Assembly (NCBI GenBank): GCA_903873715.1
Contig: CAIQPS010000128.1
Coordinates: forward strand, 1 to 36,474
Length of the DNA: 36,474 bases
Direction: 5' to 3'
From: an uncultured Actinomycetes bacterium
GTDB taxonomy: Bacteria > Actinomycetota > Thermoleophilia > RBG-16-64-13
Shown here: positions 28,639 to 36,151 of the stretch, one piece after another
Layout: each line of letters starts with the position of its first letter
Position numbering within the stretch: position 1 is the first letter of the stretch
Translations under genes and position numbers: made by a program
Notes under the pieces: model-generated
Told to the model about the DNA's origin: nothing
The model's database searches: none
Seen by the model: only the letters and a program-made list of their open reading frames with translations

Positions 28639-30116
28639 TCCCCGGCCCGCTGGAACCGCCCATCTTCGCCCACAGCATCGCCGGGCACCAGGGCGTCGAC
28701 CTGCCCGCCGCGGGCGTGCCCCGCGTGGAGCCGGCCGTCCTGCTTCCGGGCGTGGCACTGCGCTCCGCGCCGCCACTGCTGCCCCGGGTGGCCGAATCCC
28801 AGGTGGTGCGGCACTACACCCGGCTGTCGCATCTGAACCACTGCGTCGACACCGGGTTCTACCCTCTGGGTTCGTGCACGATGAAGTACAACCCCAAGCT
28901 GGACGACGAGGTGGCGGCTCTACCCGGCTTCGCCGAGATGCACCCCTACCAGCCCGAAGCCGACACGCAGGGCATCCTCCAATTGATGCACGAGTTGGAG
29001 AAGGGCCTTCTGGCGGTCACAGGGATGCACCGGGCGAGCCTCCAGCCGGCCGCGGGCGCCCAAGGGGAGCTCACCGGCATCCTGATGATCAAGGCCTACC
29101 ACCGCGACCACTCGGGATCGGAGCGCGACCAGGTCATCGTCCCGGACTCGGCTCACGGGACCAACCTGGCATCCGCGACCATGGCCGGCTACCACGTGGT
29201 GGAGCTGCCCAGTTCGCCGCGCGGGCTCGTGGATCTCGAGGCACTGCGCGCCCATCTGTCCGAACGGACCGCGGCCATCATGCTCACGAACCCCAACACG
29301 CTCGGGCTGTTCGAGGAGGACATCCTGGAGATCTCCCGGCTCGTGCACGACGCCGGTGCCCTCTGCTACTACGACGGCGCCAACCTCAACGCCATCATGG
29401 GCAAGGCCAGGCCGGGCGATATGGGGATGGACGTGGTCCACGTGAACCTCCACAAGACCTTCTCGACCCCGCACGGGGGCGGCGGCCCGGGAGCGGGCCC
29501 GGTGGCGGTCACGGACCGCCTGGAGCCCTACCTGCCGGCGCCGCTCGTCACCAGGGACCCCGACGGCACCTACCGTCTCGATCGCGACCGCCCGTCGAGC
29601 ATCGGCAGGGTCAAGGCTTTCCACGGCAACGTCGGCGTCCTCGTCCGAGCCTACAGTTACCTGCTGCGCATGGGTTCCGGCGGACTCACCCAGGCGAGCG
29701 AAGACGCCGTTCTCAACGCCAACTACCTGCGCACGCGCCTGCACGGCCTCTTTCCCGTGCCCTACGACGGACCGTGCATGCACGAGTTCGTCCTGTCCGC
29801 CTCGGAGCACGGAGCCGGCGCCGCGCGCGACATAGGCAAGCGGATCCTGGACTTCGGCATGCACGCTCCCACGGTGTACTTCCCGCTGATAGTCCACGAG
29901 GCTCTGATGATCGAGCCCACCGAGACCGAGGACATCGCCACGCTGGACCGCTTCGTCGAGGTGATGACCCGGATAGACACCGAGTTCCGGAGTGACCCGG
30001 ACGTGGTCAGGACCGCTCCCCACACCACCCCGGTCCGGCGTCCGGACGAAGCGCACGCAGCCCGGGAGCCGGTCCTGCGCTGGTCGCCTGAAGCGCGGCC
30101 CCGAGAGTCGCGCTGA
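28635..30116 (+). CDS. gcvPB: Glycine dehydrogenase (decarboxylating), subunit 2
   Basis: The 493-residue C-terminal half of the P-protein carries PLP on K274 in HVNLHKTFSTPHGGGGPG. Other landmarks are FYPLGSCTMKYNPK, PDSAHGTNLAS, LTNPNTLGLFE, YYDGANLNAI and a C-terminal HAPTVYFPL. Full length for the split form. It overlaps gcvPA by 4 bp. Glycine cleavage would supply methylene-tetrahydrofolate to the methyl branch, or fix C1 units into glycine; the direction is not shown by the sequence. Confidence 0.96.
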   Translation: MIPGPLEPPIFAHSIAGHQGVDLPAAGVPRVEPAVLLPGVALRSAPPLLPRVAESQVVRHYTRLSHLNHCVDTGFYPLGSCTMKYNPKLDDEVAALPGFAEMHPYQPEADTQGILQLMHELEKGLLAVTGMHRASLQPAAGAQGELTGILMIKAYHRDHSGSERDQVIVPDSAHGTNLASATMAGYHVVELPSSPRGLVDLEALRAHLSERTAAIMLTNPNTLGLFEEDILEISRLVHDAGALCYYDGANLNAIMGKARPGDMGMDVVHVNLHKTFSTPHGGGGPGAGPVAVTDRLEPYLPAPLVTRDPDGTYRLDRDRPSSIGRVKAFHGNVGVLVRAYSYLLRMGSGGLTQASEDAVLNANYLRTRLHGLFPVPYDGPCMHEFVLSASEHGAGAARDIGKRILDFGMHAPTVYFPLIVHEALMIEPTETEDIATLDRFVEVMTRIDTEFRSDPDVVRTAPHTTPVRRPDEAHAAREPVLRWSPEARPRESR

Positions 30117-30177
30117 TGTACACTCGACTCAGGTCCTTGCGAATCTGCCGACCCACCAGATCGAGAAGGTGGTAGCC

Positions 30178-30531
30178 ATGGATGTCAGGGTCTCGCTCCT
30201 TGGAGAGGCGCCGCTCATCGAAGCCCACGGCGACATCGACCACAACAACTGTGGGACCGTCGAGTCGGCTCTGACCAATGCGCTCGAAGAGGGCAAAGTG
30301 GTCGTCCTGCTCGACCTGCGCGATGTGAGCTACATCGACAGCGGGGGGCTTTCCGTCCTGCTGTCGGGCGTGCGGCACCTTCGTGACCGCGGATGGCTCG
30401 GTGCCGTCGGCCCCAACGCGAACGTCCGGCGACTCCTGGAGATAGTGGGCCTGCTGGTGGACCCGGACTTCCGCGTGTTCGCCGATCTGGGCGAAGCCGA
30501 AGCGGCGGTGGCACAACCCGCGATCCGTTGA
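30178..30531 (+). CDS. STAS-domain protein (anti-sigma factor antagonist-like)
   Basis: The 117-residue single STAS domain has VVVLLDLRDVSYIDSGGLSVLLSGVRHL at its centre. In SpoIIAA/RsbV-type antagonists the phosphorylated Ser or Thr is the second residue after Asp in D-S-[ST]-G-L; here the sequence is D54-S55-G56-G57-L58, so that position is Gly. The domain may act without phosphorylation, use S55, or belong to another STAS branch. No partner kinase or sigma factor is adjacent. The ATG at 30178 is preceded by GAAGGTGG. It lies 61 bp after gcvPB and is convergent with selD, 13 bp between stops. Confidence 0.85.
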   Translation: MDVRVSLLGEAPLIEAHGDIDHNNCGTVESALTNALEEGKVVVLLDLRDVSYIDSGGLSVLLSGVRHLRDRGWLGAVGPNANVRRLLEIVGLLVDPDFRVFADLGEAEAAVAQPAIR

Positions 30532-30544
30532 GGCCTGCGGCCCG

Positions 30545-31630
30545 CTAGATCCTCGCCGCCGAGACGCGCATCATCACGTCACCGGCCTGCACCACGCGGC
30601 CGATGACGGCAGCAGCCGGCGTGCCCCGCTCCACGAGGGCCGCCACGGCGCTCTCGACCCGCTCCTCGGGCACGCACAACACAAGGCCGCCGGACGTCTG
30701 AGCGTCGGCGCACAGCAGGCGCTGCCACGGTTCGAACGTCCCCGGGAAGGCGGTCCAAGGCTCGACGAACTCCAGGTTGCGCCGTGTGCCGCCCGGCGCC
30801 ACGCCGGAGCGGACCAGATCGACGGCTCCAGGCAGGAACGGCAGCGAATCGAACCAGAGTTCCACCGATACCCCGCTCGCTCGGCACAGCTCGCTCAGGT
30901 GCCCCAGCGGGCCGAAGCCGGTGATGTCGGTGAGGGCTTTGACGCCCATCTCCCGGGCGACTTCCGAGCCCGCGCGGTTGAGATGGGCCATGGATTCGGT
31001 CGCCGCGGCGACGATCTCCGGAGCGGCCTTGCCCTGCTTGATGGCCGTGGCGATGATGCCCGTCCCCAGCGGTTTGGTGAGGATCAGATGGTCGCCGGGC
31101 CGGGCGGCGGCGTTGGTCATCTGCTCGCCGGGCTTCACGATGCCCGTGACGGCCATCCCGTACTTGGGCTCCGGGTCGTCGATGGTGTGACCTCCGACGA
31201 TGGTGGCGGACGCCTGGCGGGCGATCTCGGCCCCACCGAGGAGGATGCGGCCCAGATAGTCCAACGGAAGCGTCCCGGATGGGAACGACACGATGTTGAG
31301 AGCCGTGAGCGGCCTCGCCCCCATGGCGTAGACGTCCGAGAACGCGTTGGCGGCGGCGATGCGCCCGAAGTCGAACGGGTCGTCCACCACCGGTGTGAAG
31401 AAGTCGACCGTCTGCACCAGCGCGAGGTCGTCGCTCAGGCGGTAGATGGCCGCGTCGTCGAGCGTGTCCGCGCCGACCAGGAGGTCCGGGTCGTCGACAG
31501 GCGGCAGCATGGCCATGACCTGCCCCAAGTCCTTGGGGCCGAGCTTACATGCTCAGCCGGAGCCGTGGGACAACGTGGTCAGCCTCGGGATCTCTCCCCA
31601 GGCTCCCTCGCCGTTCGTCGTGTCCGCCAT
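30545..31630 (-). CDS. selD: Selenide, water dikinase, a selenocysteine-containing SelD (UGA at 31553-31555)
   Basis: SelD makes selenophosphate for selenocysteine and selenouridine synthesis. The frame appears to begin at 31528 only because it is interrupted by TGA. Reading through to the ATG at 31630, just behind a perfect AAGGAGGTGA, gives the full N-terminus RLTTLSHGSG-U-ACKLG. The UGA falls exactly on the catalytic Cys/Sec position (residue 26), with the essential Lys at 29. A SECIS-like hairpin follows. The rest is typical: GADTLDDAAIY, TVDFFTPVVDDP, GGHTIDDPEPKYGMAVTG and LTKPLGTG. Total 361 residues. The gene is divergent from the Fur-family regulator. It implies that SelA, SelB and tRNA-Sec are encoded elsewhere in the genome. 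Confidence 0.95.
31522..31555 (-). promoter_or_regulatory. In-frame UGA (Sec) and candidate bacterial SECIS hairpin in selD
   Basis: On the minus strand the UGA (31553-31555) is followed 13 nt later by a 7-bp perfect stem, GCCCCAA/UUGGGGC (31533-31539 with 31522-31528). The 4-nt apical loop is GGAC. Bacterial SECIS elements sit in the coding sequence just after the UGA and carry GG in the apical loop, as here. SelB binding is inferred. Confidence 0.75.
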
Positions 31631-31767
31631 GACCATCACCTCCTTCCGCCTTCAGGCACCCTCGCCAGCCTCCGGGAGACAGGCGCCCGTGCTCAGCAGA
31701 CACTACCAGACACGCGCACCGGCATCCACGGCCACCCGGACGGAAGCTTGTTGCGAACGCCGCGAAG

Positions 31768-31796
31768 TTGACAAGTGATGGCTATTGCAATAAATT
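31768..31796 (+). promoter_or_regulatory. Promoter of the Fur-family regulator and nickel transporter operon
   Basis: A perfect -35 TTGACA (31768-31773) is followed, after 17 bp, by TAAATT (31791-31796). Transcription would start at about 31803, two or three bases before the ATG at 31806, so the mRNA would be nearly leaderless. The Nur-like box covers the -10. Confidence 0.65.
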
Positions 31797-31801
31797 CGCA
31801 T
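31785..31801 (+). promoter_or_regulatory. Nur-like (nickel regulator) operator
   Basis: TTGCAA-TAAAT-TCGCAT matches the Streptomyces Nur-box layout TTGCAA-N5-TTGCAA in spacing. It keeps the TGC-N9-GCA core exactly, with two changes in the right arm. It overlaps the -10 of the regulator-nikMNQO promoter, where Nur with bound nickel would repress uptake. Confidence 0.6.
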
Positions 31802-31805
31802 CAAC

Positions 31806-32291
31806 ATGACCCACCATGCCACCAAGACACTTCAGGAGCTCGGGTACCGCCTCACTCCCCAGCGGACACTGGTCTGGGACGTGTTGCGGGCGAGCGACGG
31901 CCACATGAGCGCCGAAGAGGTCTGCGCCCAGGTCCAGAGCAGCTTCCCGCACATCAACATCTCCACCGTGTACCGCACGCTCGAGTTGCTGGTGGAGCTC
32001 CATCTCGTCCGGGAGACCCAGCTCGGTCCCACCCGGCGCTTCTTCGAGGTGGAGGAGGAAGTGCCGCACCACCATCTGGTATGCGAGCGCTGCGGCTCCG
32101 TGGCTCACGTGCACGACGAGGACCTTGGCAGCCTCCATCTCACGCTGGCCAAAGGCCAGGGCTTCGCCGCCAAGCAACTCACCATCTTCGGCATCTGCGA
32201 CACGTGCGCCGCCGAGGGTGACCGGGGAACGGCACCGGCCGGTGAAGTGGGCCCCGCTGCAGATGCGGCCGGCGACGCCGCCGGCGCGTAG
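31806..32291 (+). CDS. Fur-family metalloregulator, probably nickel-responsive Nur
   Basis: The 161-residue protein has the Fur winged helix (YRLTPQRTLVWDVL, NISTVYRTLELLVE). H33 and the H88-H89-H90 cluster are present, with C93/C96 and C131/C134 as the structural zinc site. H33, H88 and H90 correspond in number to histidines of the nickel site of Streptomyces Nur. The C-terminal ~25 residues are an Ala/Gly-rich tail. Fur-family proteins are hard to split into Fur, Zur, Nur and PerR by sequence alone. The nickel reading rests on the operator and on the transporter 15 bp downstream. It is divergent from selD. Confidence 0.85.
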   Translation: MTHHATKTLQELGYRLTPQRTLVWDVLRASDGHMSAEEVCAQVQSSFPHINISTVYRTLELLVELHLVRETQLGPTRRFFEVEEEVPHHHLVCERCGSVAHVHDEDLGSLHLTLAKGQGFAAKQLTIFGICDTCAAEGDRGTAPAGEVGPAADAAGDAAGA

Positions 32292-32306
32292 AGCTCAGGC
32301 CCGGGC

Positions 32307-34193
32307 ATGCATATCCCTGACGGATATCTCAGCCCGCAGACGTTCATCGTGCTCGACGTCGCCATGGTCCCCATCTGGGTGATCGCGGCCCGCAAGGTCA
32401 AGAAGACCCTGAAGACCAAGCAGGTGCCGCTCATGGCCCTGGGCGCGGCCTTCGCCTTCATCATCATGATGTTCAACGTGCCGGTCATCGGCGGTTCGAC
32501 GGGACACGCGGTGGGCGGCACGCTCATCGCCATCATCCTGGGGCCATGGGCCGCCGTCCTCGCCATCTCGGTCGCCCTCATCATCCAGGCCCTGGTCTTC
32601 GGGGACGGTGGTATCACGGCCATCGGGGCCAACTGCCTGAACATGGCGGTCGTACTGCCCTTCGTCGGCTATTACGTCTACCGGCTGCTCTTCGGCGAGG
32701 GCCGCTCCAATGCCCGGCGGCTGGTCTCTGCCGGAGTGGCCGCCTACGTGGGTATCGTCGCCTCGGCGGTGTGCGCAGGCATCGAGTTCGGCCTGCAGCC
32801 GTACATCGCCCACACCGCCGCCGGCCAAGCGCTGTACGCCCCCTATCCCCTGACCATCGCGGTCCCCGCCATGGCCATCGAGCACATCCTGTTCTTCGGC
32901 TGGGTGGAGGCCATCGTCACGGTTGGGGTCGTGGCCGCGCTCGCCAAGTCGGACACCGCCCTGCTCTCCGGTAGACCGGCCGCCAAGCCGCTCCGCTGGC
33001 TCTGGGCCGGCATCGGGGCGCTCATCATCCTGGTCCCCCTGGGGGCTCTCGCACCCGGTACGGCGTGGGGAGAATGGAGCAGCGGGCAGATCGAGTCGCT
33101 CGTGGGATATGTCCCCGGCAACCTCGAGAGCCTGGGATCGGTGTGGAAGTCCGCCCTACCGGGCTACACGGCCCCCGGCGTGAGCCACTCCTCGGTGGGA
33201 TATCTCTTCGCGGCCGTCATCGGCGTGATCCTGTGTGTGGCCGTGGGATGGGGTGCCGCAGCGCTCCTCGCCCGCCGGCACCGCCCGGCTGTGGCCGGTG
33301 CGACAGGCCCCCACGACGAGGGAGACATCGCCCAGGCGGTCCATGCCAGGCGGCCGAGGGTCCGGTCGCTCGCCCGCAAGACGGCGGACTCGCTGGGCCG
33401 GGCCATCAGCGAGGTGCTGGAGAACGAGGAGCATGCCAGCCGTCCCGGCCTGCTCCAGCGCCTCGATCCCCGGATAAAGCTCTTCTCCATCGTGCTGATG
33501 GCGGTGACCGTGAGTCTCGTCCACTCTTTCTGGATGCTCGTGCTCTTCGTCGCGGTGGGAGCGGCTCTGGCGGCAGCGTCCCGCCTGAGCGTCGCCTCGT
33601 TCTCCCGGAAGGTGTGGCTTTCCGCGGGGCTGCTCGCGCTCATCCTGGTGATCCCGTCGACCACCGCCTGGGTCACCCCGGGCGCCGTGGTGATCCCAAT
33701 GGGCCGTTTCTCGATAACCGAACCGGGGCTCGTAGGCGCAGCCACGCTGGTGCTGCGGGTGGTAGCCGCGGCGGGGTTCTCCCTCCTGGTGCTGTGGACG
33801 ATGCGGTGGGCGCAGCTGCTCCAGGCACTCACGGCGCTCCGGGTCCCGGGCGTCATAGTCGCCACGCTGGCCATGACCCACAAGCAGATCGTCACGCTGC
33901 TCCGCACCGTCGAGCAGATCCACCTGGCGCGCGAGAGCCGCCTGGTCACCGCGGGGTCCACCCACGACAACCGGGCATGGGTCACCGACCGGATGGCGTT
34001 CGTGGTCCGCAAATCCATGAAGACCGCGGACGACGTCTACGACGCGATGCTGGCCCGGGGCTATTCGGGCCCGGTGCGCACCCTGGTGCAACTCAAGACC
34101 ACCCGCCGTGACTGGGTGTGGGTCACCGCCTGTGTGGTGGGCTGCGTGGCCGCCGTGGCCGTCGACAGGCTGGTACTGGGAGTGCTGGCATGA
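32307..34193 (+). CDS. Fused nickel/cobalt ECF transporter NikM-NikN-NikQ
   Basis: This is a 628-residue membrane protein with three parts. Residues 1-~215 are the CbiM/NikM substrate-binding subunit with the N-terminal MHIPDGYLSP. Met1, His2 and H67 (GSTGHAVGG) are the metal ligands in the family. Residues ~228-325 hold two membrane segments flanking an extracellular loop, like NikN/PDGLE. A cytoplasmic linker follows, and residues ~380-628 form the CbiQ/NikQ transmembrane coupling subunit, with RLDPRIKLFSI and a C-terminal coupling region AMLARGYSG. These parts are separate genes in many bacteria. No frameshift or stop lies between them. Nickel, not cobalt, is inferred from the Nur-like control and the CODH/ACS context. 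The gene overlaps nikO by 4 bp. Confidence 0.9.
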   Translation: MHIPDGYLSPQTFIVLDVAMVPIWVIAARKVKKTLKTKQVPLMALGAAFAFIIMMFNVPVIGGSTGHAVGGTLIAIILGPWAAVLAISVALIIQALVFGDGGITAIGANCLNMAVVLPFVGYYVYRLLFGEGRSNARRLVSAGVAAYVGIVASAVCAGIEFGLQPYIAHTAAGQALYAPYPLTIAVPAMAIEHILFFGWVEAIVTVGVVAALAKSDTALLSGRPAAKPLRWLWAGIGALIILVPLGALAPGTAWGEWSSGQIESLVGYVPGNLESLGSVWKSALPGYTAPGVSHSSVGYLFAAVIGVILCVAVGWGAAALLARRHRPAVAGATGPHDEGDIAQAVHARRPRVRSLARKTADSLGRAISEVLENEEHASRPGLLQRLDPRIKLFSIVLMAVTVSLVHSFWMLVLFVAVGAALAAASRLSVASFSRKVWLSAGLLALILVIPSTTAWVTPGAVVIPMGRFSITEPGLVGAATLVLRVVAAAGFSLLVLWTMRWAQLLQALTALRVPGVIVATLAMTHKQIVTLLRTVEQIHLARESRLVTAGSTHDNRAWVTDRMAFVVRKSMKTADDVYDAMLARGYSGPVRTLVQLKTTRRDWVWVTACVVGCVAAVAVDRLVLGVLA

Positions 34194-35011
34194 CCACCCC
34201 CGACTTCGAACTCGCGGGAATCGGACTTGAATACCGGGCAGGCGTGCGGGCCCTCGATTCCATCGACCTCACCATCCGGCGGGGCGAGCAGGTGGCCATC
34301 GTGGGCGCCAACGGGTCGGGCAAGTCCACGCTCCTCAAGATCCTCGACGGTCTGGTGTTCCCCACGTCCGGCTCCATCAAGGCGTTCGGCGCCACCCTGA
34401 CGGAGCATGCCCTCGAGGACCCTGCATTCCGAAAGGACTTCCGCTCCCGGGTGGGCTTCGTGTTCCAGGAGGCGGACGTCCAACTGTTCTGCTCCAACGC
34501 GCGCGACGAACTGGCCTTCGGCCCTCTGCAACTCGGCCTGGATGCCGGGGAAGTGGAACGCCGGGTCAACGAGGTGGCGGCGCAACTGCGCATCGAGAAG
34601 CTGCTCGACCGCGCCCCCTACACGCTCTCCGGAGGCGAGAAGAAGCGGGTGGCCATCGGCTCGGTGCTCACCATGGAGCCCCAGGCGTTGCTCATGGACG
34701 AGCCGAGCAGCGCCCTCGACCCCCGCAGCCAGGTGTGGCTCCTCAGCGTGCTCGACGAGTGGAAGCGCCAGGGGCGCACGGCCATCATCGCCACCCACGA
34801 CCTGTCGGCGGCGGCGGAATCGGCCGACCGGATGGTCGTGCTGTCCGAGGACCACGTGGTGGTGGCGGACGGGCCGCCGGAGAAGGTACTGGCTCAGCGC
34901 GAGCTACTGCTGGCGGTGAACCTCATCCACGAGCATGCCCACCGCCACCAGACGGTGACGCACACCCATCCGCATCACACCCACCCGCACACGCACCCGC
35001 ACACCACCTAG
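34190..35011 (+). CDS. Nickel/cobalt ECF transporter ATP-binding subunit with a His-rich tail
   Basis: The 273-residue ABC ATPase of the NikO/CbiO type powers uptake through the fused transporter. It has Walker A GANGSGKST (39-47), Q-loop VFQEADVQLF, signature LSGGEKKRVAIGS, Walker B ALLMDEPSSALD and the ATHD switch. The last ~28 residues contain about ten histidines alternating with Thr and Pro (HTHPHHTHPH), suited to binding Ni(II) or Co(II) in the cytoplasm. The ATG overlaps the upstream stop. Confidence 0.92.
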   Translation: MTTPDFELAGIGLEYRAGVRALDSIDLTIRRGEQVAIVGANGSGKSTLLKILDGLVFPTSGSIKAFGATLTEHALEDPAFRKDFRSRVGFVFQEADVQLFCSNARDELAFGPLQLGLDAGEVERRVNEVAAQLRIEKLLDRAPYTLSGGEKKRVAIGSVLTMEPQALLMDEPSSALDPRSQVWLLSVLDEWKRQGRTAIIATHDLSAAAESADRMVVLSEDHVVVADGPPEKVLAQRELLLAVNLIHEHAHRHQTVTHTHPHHTHPHTHPHTT

Positions 35012-35071
35012 GCCCGGCCGACGCCGTCCGGCGCCAGCGGGCGCGGCCCTGCGCCGTTCCGGGTGCCGGGC
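35012..35071. terminator. Nested GC-rich stems between nikO and the PspC gene
   Basis: GCCCGGC (35012-35018) pairs with GCCGGGC (35065-35071), enclosing a second stem GGCGC (35030-35034)/GCGCC (35051-35055). It occupies the whole convergent interval. With no T-run it is at best an imperfect bidirectional terminator. Confidence 0.35.
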
Positions 35072-35329
35072 TCAGCGCATCCGGGGCGGCCTGCCGGAGC
35101 GCGGGCCGCGAGAACCGGCCGGTGGCATGCCTGACGAGCCGGGCACGTCCAGCGGGATGATGATCCAGAGGACCAGGTAGAGCAGGAGGCCGCTCCCGGC
35201 CAGGAAGGCCACGAGCACCCACAGCACCCGCACCACCGTGGGGTCCATGCCGAGGTATTCGGCTATGCCGCCGCAGACCCCGGCGATCATCTTCTCGGTG
35301 CGAGACCTATGCAGCCGCTTGGGAGGCAT
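35072..35329 (-). CDS. PspC-domain membrane protein
   Basis: The 85-residue protein has the PspC signature LHRSRTEKMIAGVCGGIAEY followed by LGMDPTVVRVLWV and a hydrophobic segment (residues ~33-60, VLWVLVAFLAGSGLLLYLVLW). A Gly/Pro/Arg-rich cytoplasmic or external tail ends the protein. PspC proteins take part in envelope-stress signalling, but standalone small copies are common and poorly defined. It starts 3 bp after the stop of the upstream small gene, so both belong to the minus-strand run 36474-35072. Confidence 0.93.
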   Translation of the reverse strand: MPPKRLHRSRTEKMIAGVCGGIAEYLGMDPTVVRVLWVLVAFLAGSGLLLYLVLWIIIPLDVPGSSGMPPAGSRGPRSGRPPRMR

Positions 35330-35332
35330 GAC

Positions 35333-35536
35333 TCACCGGTCCGTCCGGTCGGCCATCTGCTCCCTGATGATGTCGGTCTTGAAGAGGACGCAGTCCGGGT
35401 TCACGCAGAACCACACCCGGTAGGTGGCACATTCGCCGGTGGAGCGGCTCACGCCGGTACCCGTGCGCTCCTCCTCCTCGACCCGGTCGCACAGGGCTTT
35501 GCCACATTCCATACAGGTCTTGACTTCTGCGGTCAT
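35333..35536 (-). CDS. Small cysteine-containing protein of unknown function
   Basis: The 67-residue protein has C8 and C11 (KTCMECGKALC) and a second pair in FCVNPDC, so a zinc ribbon-like site is possible. Acidic residues fill the gap between the pairs. A good ribosome site (AAGGGGGGATCG) precedes the ATG at 35536; the longer frame upstream overlaps the flavoprotein gene and lacks support. It lies between an iron-sulfur flavoprotein and PspC genes. It is not a close relative of the zinc-ribbon pair at 3224-3693. Confidence 0.75.
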   Translation of the reverse strand: MTAEVKTCMECGKALCDRVEEEERTGTGVSRSTGECATYRVWFCVNPDCVLFKTDIIREQMADRTDR

Positions 35537-35546
35537 CGATCCCCCC

Positions 35547-36137
35547 TTACGTGTCGCGTTGCCGGCCCAGCCTGCGGCCCAGGTCCTCGGCCGCCGCGCG
35601 GGCCTCGGGATGCGCAAGCACCTCGCCCTTCTCGTCCACCTTCGGCACCAGCACCTCCCCGGCGGGCGTCACTCCCAGGACGTGCCACAGGTAGCGCACC
35701 ACCCGCCGGCTGCCGGAGAACACCTCGGGAAGGTCCGTCCCCGAGCAGCACAGGAAGGCGCCCAGCCTCTCGGGGCCCTCCGTCCGCGCGAGCGGCTGCT
35801 TGAGTATGTACTTGAGAGCCCAGAACGGCTGACAGCGGTCGACGACTATCTTGGGCACGCCCGGCATCCCCATCGAGTAGATGGGCGACGCCAGCACGAT
35901 GGAGTCCGCGTCCCGCAGATGAGGATAGAGCAGGTGCATGTCGTCCTTCTGGATGCAGGTGCCGTCCTTGAAGCAGGCGTCGCAGGCCCGGCAGCCCCGC
36001 AGGTCCAGGTCGCAAAGCCGGAACTCCACCACTTCGGCGCCTTCGGCCCGAGCGGCGTCCAGGCACCAGCCGAGCAGCGTCTCCGAATTGCCGTTGCGCC
36101 GGGGACTGCCCGCCAGTGCCAGGACGGTGATGGCCAT
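35547..36137 (-). CDS. Iron-sulfur flavoprotein / flavodoxin-family NAD(P)H:FMN reductase
   Basis: The 196-residue protein has the flavodoxin-like phosphate loop LALAGSPRRNGNSETL and the compact Cys motif GCRACDACFKDGTC (about residues 49-62). That motif binds a [4Fe-4S] cluster in archaeal and clostridial iron-sulfur flavoproteins (Isf). VLASPIYSMGMPGVPK completes the FMN site. Such proteins pass electrons from ferredoxin to oxygen, peroxide or other acceptors. It lies 14 bp after the flavodiiron gene, suggesting joint work in oxygen or ROS removal in an anaerobe. Confidence 0.88.
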   Translation of the reverse strand: MAITVLALAGSPRRNGNSETLLGWCLDAARAEGAEVVEFRLCDLDLRGCRACDACFKDGTCIQKDDMHLLYPHLRDADSIVLASPIYSMGMPGVPKIVVDRCQPFWALKYILKQPLARTEGPERLGAFLCCSGTDLPEVFSGSRRVVRYLWHVLGVTPAGEVLVPKVDEKGEVLAHPEARAAAEDLGRRLGRQRDT

Positions 36138-36151
36138 GAGCGCCGCGCCGC

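Noticed and set aside
31751-31767. Second Nur-like box TTGCGA-N5-GCGAAG
   Set aside because: The right arm lacks the GCA core and the match is weak; it may just reflect local base composition.
31775-32221. 148-codon frame overlapping the Fur-family gene, beginning next to the -35
   Set aside because: The translation is Arg/Pro/His-rich noise and the Fur frame has all family motifs.
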